From contig CM035806.1 in assembly GCA_020466095.1 (NCBI GenBank), forward strand, positions 139,483,434-139,547,433: 64,000 bases of DNA, given 5' to 3'. How positions within the stretch are numbered: the stretch's first letter is position 1; every line of letters starts with the position of its first letter. A program made the translations under genes and the position numbers. The notes under the pieces are model-generated. The model made no database searches and was not told the origin of the DNA. It saw only the letters and a program-made list of their open reading frames with translations. This document shows positions 58,568 through 64,000 of this stretch, in pieces. Source of the DNA: Chlorops oryzae (Eukaryota > Arthropoda > Insecta > Diptera > Chloropidae).

Positions 58568-61500
58568 AAGCCTCTTAAAAAGCATAAAAAATCGAATCAT
58601 TTCCTTTGAATCCATATCCGTGATGGGAAAATGGATAAAGGATTTAGTTTAATCGAAAAAAAAAAAGAAATACTGAAGCATGTTTCCAATCAACCAATCA
58701 ACATGTTGTAACTGGTATGTTTACTGTTAAAGACATATGGAAAAATAAGTGCACAAGAACAAGTAAGAGAGAGAAAAAACAAACAAAAAATTAAAAAAAA
58801 AAAACGGCTTATAAAACGAAGAAGTGTAGAAAATCGCACAGCTGAAAAGGATATCATACTAAATTGCGAATAAATTGAAGATTGAATTGAATTCTATTCT
58901 CGAATGTGAATCGAAAACAAATATAAAGAGACAAAGAGCGGAAGAGAGAGGAAGATACTGGGGGCAAAATAAAGTAAAAAAAAAAAAAAAAAAAGAAATG
59001 GAATAAAAAAATTTAAAAAATGATGAGCGCAACTGCGATACAAACAAGCAAAAACCTGTAAGAAAGAGCGTGAGAAAAAGAGCAAGAGGGTGAGAGAGAG
59101 AGAGGGCGACTGAAAAGCGGTTGAAAAACCCGTAAAGACTTCAAACCGAAATCGAATTGAAAAAGCCACGAATATAAATGCCTGCCGACTACAGCGAGTG
59201 GTGATGACTGCCATTGCAAGGATGCGCCTAGAACGAAACGACGCGACGGCATGCATTGTTTTTTCTTCTACATACATAACTATGTATGTGTTTTGTACTA
59301 ATATACTTGGATGGCTTCGTCTATGCTTATGGTCTTAGAGAATTCTAACGCTTGTTATGCTGTGGAAGTTTCTCTTCGTGCCTATCTATGGTTTATTGGG
59401 CTTAGTCGACCATTATTGCAATATTTGTTTTCTTTGAATGTTTTTCATTGCATACTCCTCGGCGCGGATTTTTACCTGAGACAGTAAGTTTTTCTATTTT
59501 TATTTGTCTTCTTCGTTTTCTTAATCTTTTCTCTTGACATCATACATATTATTGGATGGAAAATTGTTCAAGAGCTTTCTGAAGAAATACAGCAAATAAT
59601 GCACGACGATCCTTCGATATCATTCATTGAGGTGTGCGTCTAATTGACACTGTGCATTTTTTTTGTTCGCCCTCAATTTGAGAACACAAAATGTAGCAAA
59701 TGCGATAATTTTTTTTATGGGTTTTTAATCTTTAATATTTTCTTCTCATTTAATTTTTTTTTTTTTTTTTTTTAACTCACGCGATAAGACATCATCGCAT
59801 ATAGGTATGTAGTGCTATGTCGTGTTAACATTGTACATGCGTCATTAATTTTTAGTACTAGCTTTCTTTGGCACATTGCATGTTTTTATGCTTTGACTTG
59901 ACAATGTGCCCTTTTCGATTTTCAAACTTTTATCGTTTTATTTCATTTCACTTTGCCGCTTTCATTAAAAGCATTTTTCATTTTTCATTCTTCGTTTTTC
60001 TCTTTTCTCTTTTCGTCTCGTTCTCATCTGCTACACCTTAACAATTTGTATGCTGTGCAGCAGAAAGTCAGGGGGAGGGCGAAATTTCTTTTTCCTGGAA
60101 ATTCCAGAGATAAAGCTAAAAGCTTGTTCATAACCATGTTCTTCGTATCGAATGGAAAAATTTTTCCTCGAAGAGAGGAAATGAGTGAATTCCATTAAAT
60201 TTGCCTGGCCACTCTTTCAGCAGGCTTTTCAGCTTTAATTAAATTTAATTCATGTTTTAAGCAATGCAAATGCTTTTACGAACAATTCCGATATTCCACG
60301 TAATCCATTGCATCACTCTTGGTACTCTTGAGTCCGCTTCCATATCCTTCTTGTTTCTCGTTTCTTTGTCGAATGTTTTCGGCGAACTACTTAGTTATGA
60401 GATTTTCAGTATCCCTTAAGGAACTTATCAATATCCTCGAGATCCTTTTCGATTTCATTCACGTTCCTTCTCACGTTGTCGGCCATGGAATTTCAATTCG
60501 AATGCCGATATTAAACGGAAAATATAAAGAAAAATGTTTACTCACACTAAAACTCGATTAAACTCTTAATTCCCGAATCGATTCGGTGGCCTTCAGTTTG
60601 CTTAAGGCAGTTGGGCAGCTACCAATTAACTGTCCAGCTTCATATTGTTCAAGTCAGTTAATGGAAAACCACATGGTTTTTGCTTTATTCGAATGGACTT
60701 TTTCAGAAGCTCCGCTCGAATATTTTCGTATGAATTCACTTCACTCCACTTGAATCTCTTCGCTCGTTCGCTCGTTCGCTCGTTGATCCGGTGGTCCGTT
60801 GGTTCGTTGGTCGTTCGTAAATTCATTGTTTCGATCGTTCATCATTAACAAGGTACTTATTGATTTACCACACAAAAATTAAAATCATTACAAACTGTCA
60901 AGCCATCGCCATCGCCAACGCCATTGCCATTGCCATTGCCAGTTAATGTTAATGACAGACCAAACGATAAAGGACAACTACATCCAACAACGAAATTGAC
61001 AAAATACTTCAGTAATAAACGAATTCAGTTGAAATACAAAACGAAAAGTGGAAGCAAAAAAATAAAATAAGTATCTATATGTAAAAATGATGAGAATACA
61101 TTTTTCCCGGCTATTTTCTGAAAATATTAAATGACAGCGACAATTTTGTTTAATTGGTTTCACATGGTGTTTAAATGAACTCGGATTAAAATCGAATGCT
61201 CTGCCAAGTCAGTGAGAAAGTTACATAATTTTTTTTGTTTTTTGTTTTGTTTTTTTGTATATTTAATAATTCAATTCATGCTAAATACTAAATGAAAAGT
61301 GATATCTATGTAATTATTCAGAGTGTCAGCAGATTATATAAATGAATATAGAAAATAATGCTAATCATTAATGGGATTCAGGCATGTTTCTCCCTTGAAA
61401 GATTTTCCAAACAAACAAACAGAAAAAAAAAAAATACGGGGCTGTTATGGAAACCGACAACTGTCAGAATAAGATTTTAAATCAACACATTTTTCGTTTT

Positions 61501-61829
61501 GTGGTTATAGAATCATACTTTCAGTTTTGAAACTGTTTTCATTTTCGAAATCAGGTTTGCATTGTTTTTAGGTGTTACAGAAACAGATTTATTGATTTGA
61601 TTGTCTGATTTAAACCGAGCAGCTTTTAGTTGACAGAATTGGTCGGCAGATTGTGTGCTGACTTTTTCCCGGCTGGTTTTTTAGTAGAAATATAGGTAAA
61701 GACTTTATTTGAATATATTTTCTTAATTGTTTTGGTATTTAATGTTTTTGACTAATTGGAACGCATAAAAATGCGACTCAGGCTTCTATACTAGTTGAGG
61801 TCATGGGAATGGGCAAGGGGTTTACTTAG
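58568..61829. other. Non-coding AT-rich DNA
   Basis: Poly-A/T runs, a GA patch near 59090 and degenerate CGTTCGCTCGTT (60762-60785) and GCCATTGCCATTGCC (60903-60943) tracts. No gene seen. Confidence 0.4.
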
Positions 61830-62123
61830 CGGGACAAACCGCTTGTGGGCTTGTTATGGCAGCAACTCGTGGTGTCGTTAAATTCTGCAGAGCCACCCAC
61901 AAAAGACGAAATCATCCACCCGATTCTCTTGCTCATTTCTTTTTGGAAGCTTCGCAACAGTTTGGCTGCTACCAATAAAGGTGATGCACTTAGGACGCAT
62001 ATCAGCTTGTTGTGATACCACGGAAATGGAAAATCAAAAAAATAAAAACCGAAATTGGGAGTTGAACCCAGCGCTTCTCGCATTGAAATTTGACATCTCA
62101 GCCAACTAAGCCACGGCGGCCGT
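61830..62123 (-). mobile_element. tRNA-derived SINE, copy 2
   Basis: Minus strand: 'GGCCGCCGTGGCTTAGTTGG' 'CTGAGATG', B-box 'GCTGGGTTCAACTCCC', then a body with 'CCATTTCCGTGGTATCACAA' and 'TTGGTAGCAGC'. It is better preserved than copy 1, with a nearly canonical B box. Confidence 0.7.
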
Positions 62124-63958
62124 CAAGATTGATCTAGTTTTTAACACATATTGTAGTTTTTGTTTTTTTCTTTATTGCATTTTTAAGTGTCAGGTTTTCC
62201 TGTCTTCGAAAATCGATTTTGCTTCCTTCGAAAAAAGCAAAACTGTGTCTATTTCATAACACCATTTGAAACAGATATTAATTTCAATTCTGATTCTGAT
62301 TCAATTCTGTGTCGGTTTCCATAACAGCCCCGATAGTTCTGAACCATTTCTGCTGGATTAAAAGTTTCGAACATATTCAAAGGGTAATTTTGAATTTTTT
62401 TTTTTTACTGATTTGTGTTAAAAATTGTGTAGCTTTGAAGTGGCAAAACGATATTAACCGTGTGCAGCTGACTTCGTTGTCTGACAGACCCCACCAAACA
62501 GAAAATCTTTCGCCCGTTTGTAAAATCCGAAGTGACGATCCTTGTTGCTCTCTAAACAAAATGCCTTTTATTTAAAATTTTTTACCCTTTTTGTCGCTGG
62601 AAAACTTTTTGCTCTTATAAGAATTAAGGCCATGAGCACACGCCAGTCAGCCATTTCAAGGGGAAAATCAGTTTAGAGATGATATGTCTTGTTAGACCCC
62701 ACGTCAATTATAATGCTAGAAATTAGACTACGTCAGCTGCAGAGTTTTAAGGAGCGCTCAGATGCAGTTCGTGTGCTTGAAGAAGCTGTTTAGGTTATGA
62801 TTTCTCCTTAACTCTTAAGTCAAAATGTTTTCAAAATATTTTTATTATTTTGGGAGCTACGGTTATGTATGTATGTATGTATGTATGAACAGAGAAAAAA
62901 AAAAAACCTACGATGTTGGTAAAATACCCTAAAATCGCACTAAACAAATCTCGATTTCAATTGTGCTAAAATGCTGGAAAGTTCATTGATTTGATGTTTT
63001 CTTTTGATTTCTTTTTTTTTTCTGAAAACTATTAGTCACTATGCTTTGAAGGACTTGACTTGAAAGTAAAAAAAAAAAAAAAACTAAATAAATAAAAAAA
63101 TAAAAAAAATCATTCAGTTATTATTCCTCAACATGACAAAGCTTTGCCGAAGAATTTCCACGTTCGATTGGGCAAACATTTGTCAAACGAAGTCGATTTT
63201 TATCCATTTTTCGATTTTTTCATTTTTTTCTTCATTGTTTTTTTTTTTTTTTTTTGGACTTGCCTCGGCAATCATTCGATTTCAGGAATTTGATTTTTGC
63301 ACTTGACTTTAGCAAGATACTTCTTGGTTGCATTGAAAAAACTTTCTAAACGAATGTCTTTAGAAACTTGTCAGTTGCAAAAATTAGTCAATCAGGTGCG
63401 AAATTCAACTTGCATGAACTTGTTTGTCTAACTTCTTGTGCTGGATTTGTTTTACCTTTCCTTTTTTTTTTTTTTTTTGACGGTCTTTCTTCTGGCTTGT
63501 TTTTGGCTCCTTTTAAACTCACCTTTCCGTAAATTATCCCGTTGAATCCGCTTTTCCTTCCGGTTCTTTTTTTGTTTTGTGTGTGTGTACGTGTGTGCGT
63601 GTGTATTCAATTCATCCTGCAGGACTCGCGTTTTTATGAGGGGCAATGTTGTCGCAACGTGTGGCTTGGATTTTGTTTTGAAAGTCAACTTGGTAGACCA
63701 TATTTCATTGGAGAGACGAGAGTAGGTAAGGAGAAGAATAAGAAGTGAAGGACGAGGACAGCGATGAGAATGAGAATGAGGAAGAGTATGAGGAAGAGGA
63801 CGAACAAAAGACAAACATCAAGGAATTGTGGTCATGTATAATTTGCGAGAAAGTTATTTCAATTGACGTCGTCTTTTTTCCATTCAAAAGTCCAGAGTCT
63901 ACGAAGTCCTTTATTAGGCAAGTTGTTTGTTTCGGGAACTCTCAAATTCGACGAAGAC
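62124..63958. other. Non-coding DNA to near window end
   Basis: Contains a TATG tetranucleotide run (62863-62886), poly-A and poly-T runs, and GT-rich and GAGGAA-like patches. No gene seen. Confidence 0.4.
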
Positions 63959-63961
63959 TGA

Positions 63962-64000
63962 GACTGAGAGAAAGAGAGAGAGAGAGAGAGAGGAGAGAGA
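63962..64000. repeat. (GA)n tract running off the window
   Basis: GA repeat begins here and continues past the end; it may be the edge of a fourth array like the three large ones. Confidence 0.7.

Noticed and set aside
1..64000. CRISPR array, bacterial operon or defence system
   Set aside because: No spaced direct repeats with unique spacers, no prokaryotic gene; introns and repeat types are eukaryotic.

Overview
The window looks like genomic DNA of a higher (cyclorrhaphan) fly. It is AT-rich, crowded with microsatellites and short DNA transposons, has small GT-AG introns, and its only clear host genes are insect-type chemosensory ionotropic receptors (IRs). A tephritid-like acalyptrate fly is my best guess from the style of the dispersed repeats, but that is inference. 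There is no bacterial or viral gene content.

Genes. Three complete IR genes lie head-to-tail on the minus strand between 12.7 and 24.6 kb: IR-C (24607 to 21981), IR-B (21762 to 19140) and IR-A (15350 to 12753). I rebuilt all three exon by exon. Each gives an open frame across 9 or 10 exons (658, 659 and 661 residues) with an extracellular N-terminal part, split S1/S2 ligand-binding lobes, three membrane segments and a short cytoplasmic tail. A and B are recent paralogues with patches of perfect identity, introns included, next to clearly diverged patches, as expected from gene conversion. IR-C is older, lacks one intron that A and B share, and ends only 218 bp upstream of the IR-B start codon. 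IR-A has one unusual splice donor (GC instead of GT).

The rest of the window (0-12.7, 15.4-19.1 and 24.6-64 kb) holds no host gene that I can support. It contains: six copies of a dispersed repeat with 'GTGTCGGGTATA' ends (R1); three copies of a second one with 'GTCGGGCTTGACC' ends (R2); tRNA-derived SINE heads; several families of terminal-inverted-repeat elements (a 'CCCAGCGGCC' element, pogo/Tigger-like elements, an inverted pair of hAT-like elements, a 1.1-kb 'AGGTGCTGATTATG' element and single-copy ones); a perfect 48-bp-arm hairpin at 45951-46070; a longer fold-back at 51.3-51.6 kb; a non-LTR retrotransposon endonuclease fragment at 34.5 kb; a mariner 3' end at 37.1 kb; a 1.1-kb direct duplication (36.0/38.5 kb); a ~165-bp three-unit tandem repeat at 39.9-40.3 kb; and three very large polypurine/polypyrimidine arrays (9.3-10.3, 44.5-45.2 and 55.1-56.5 kb), all with a 10-bp period.

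The points I consider most worth checking are the mosaic gene conversion in the receptor cluster, the GC donor in IR-A, the perfect hairpin, and the three decanucleotide arrays.
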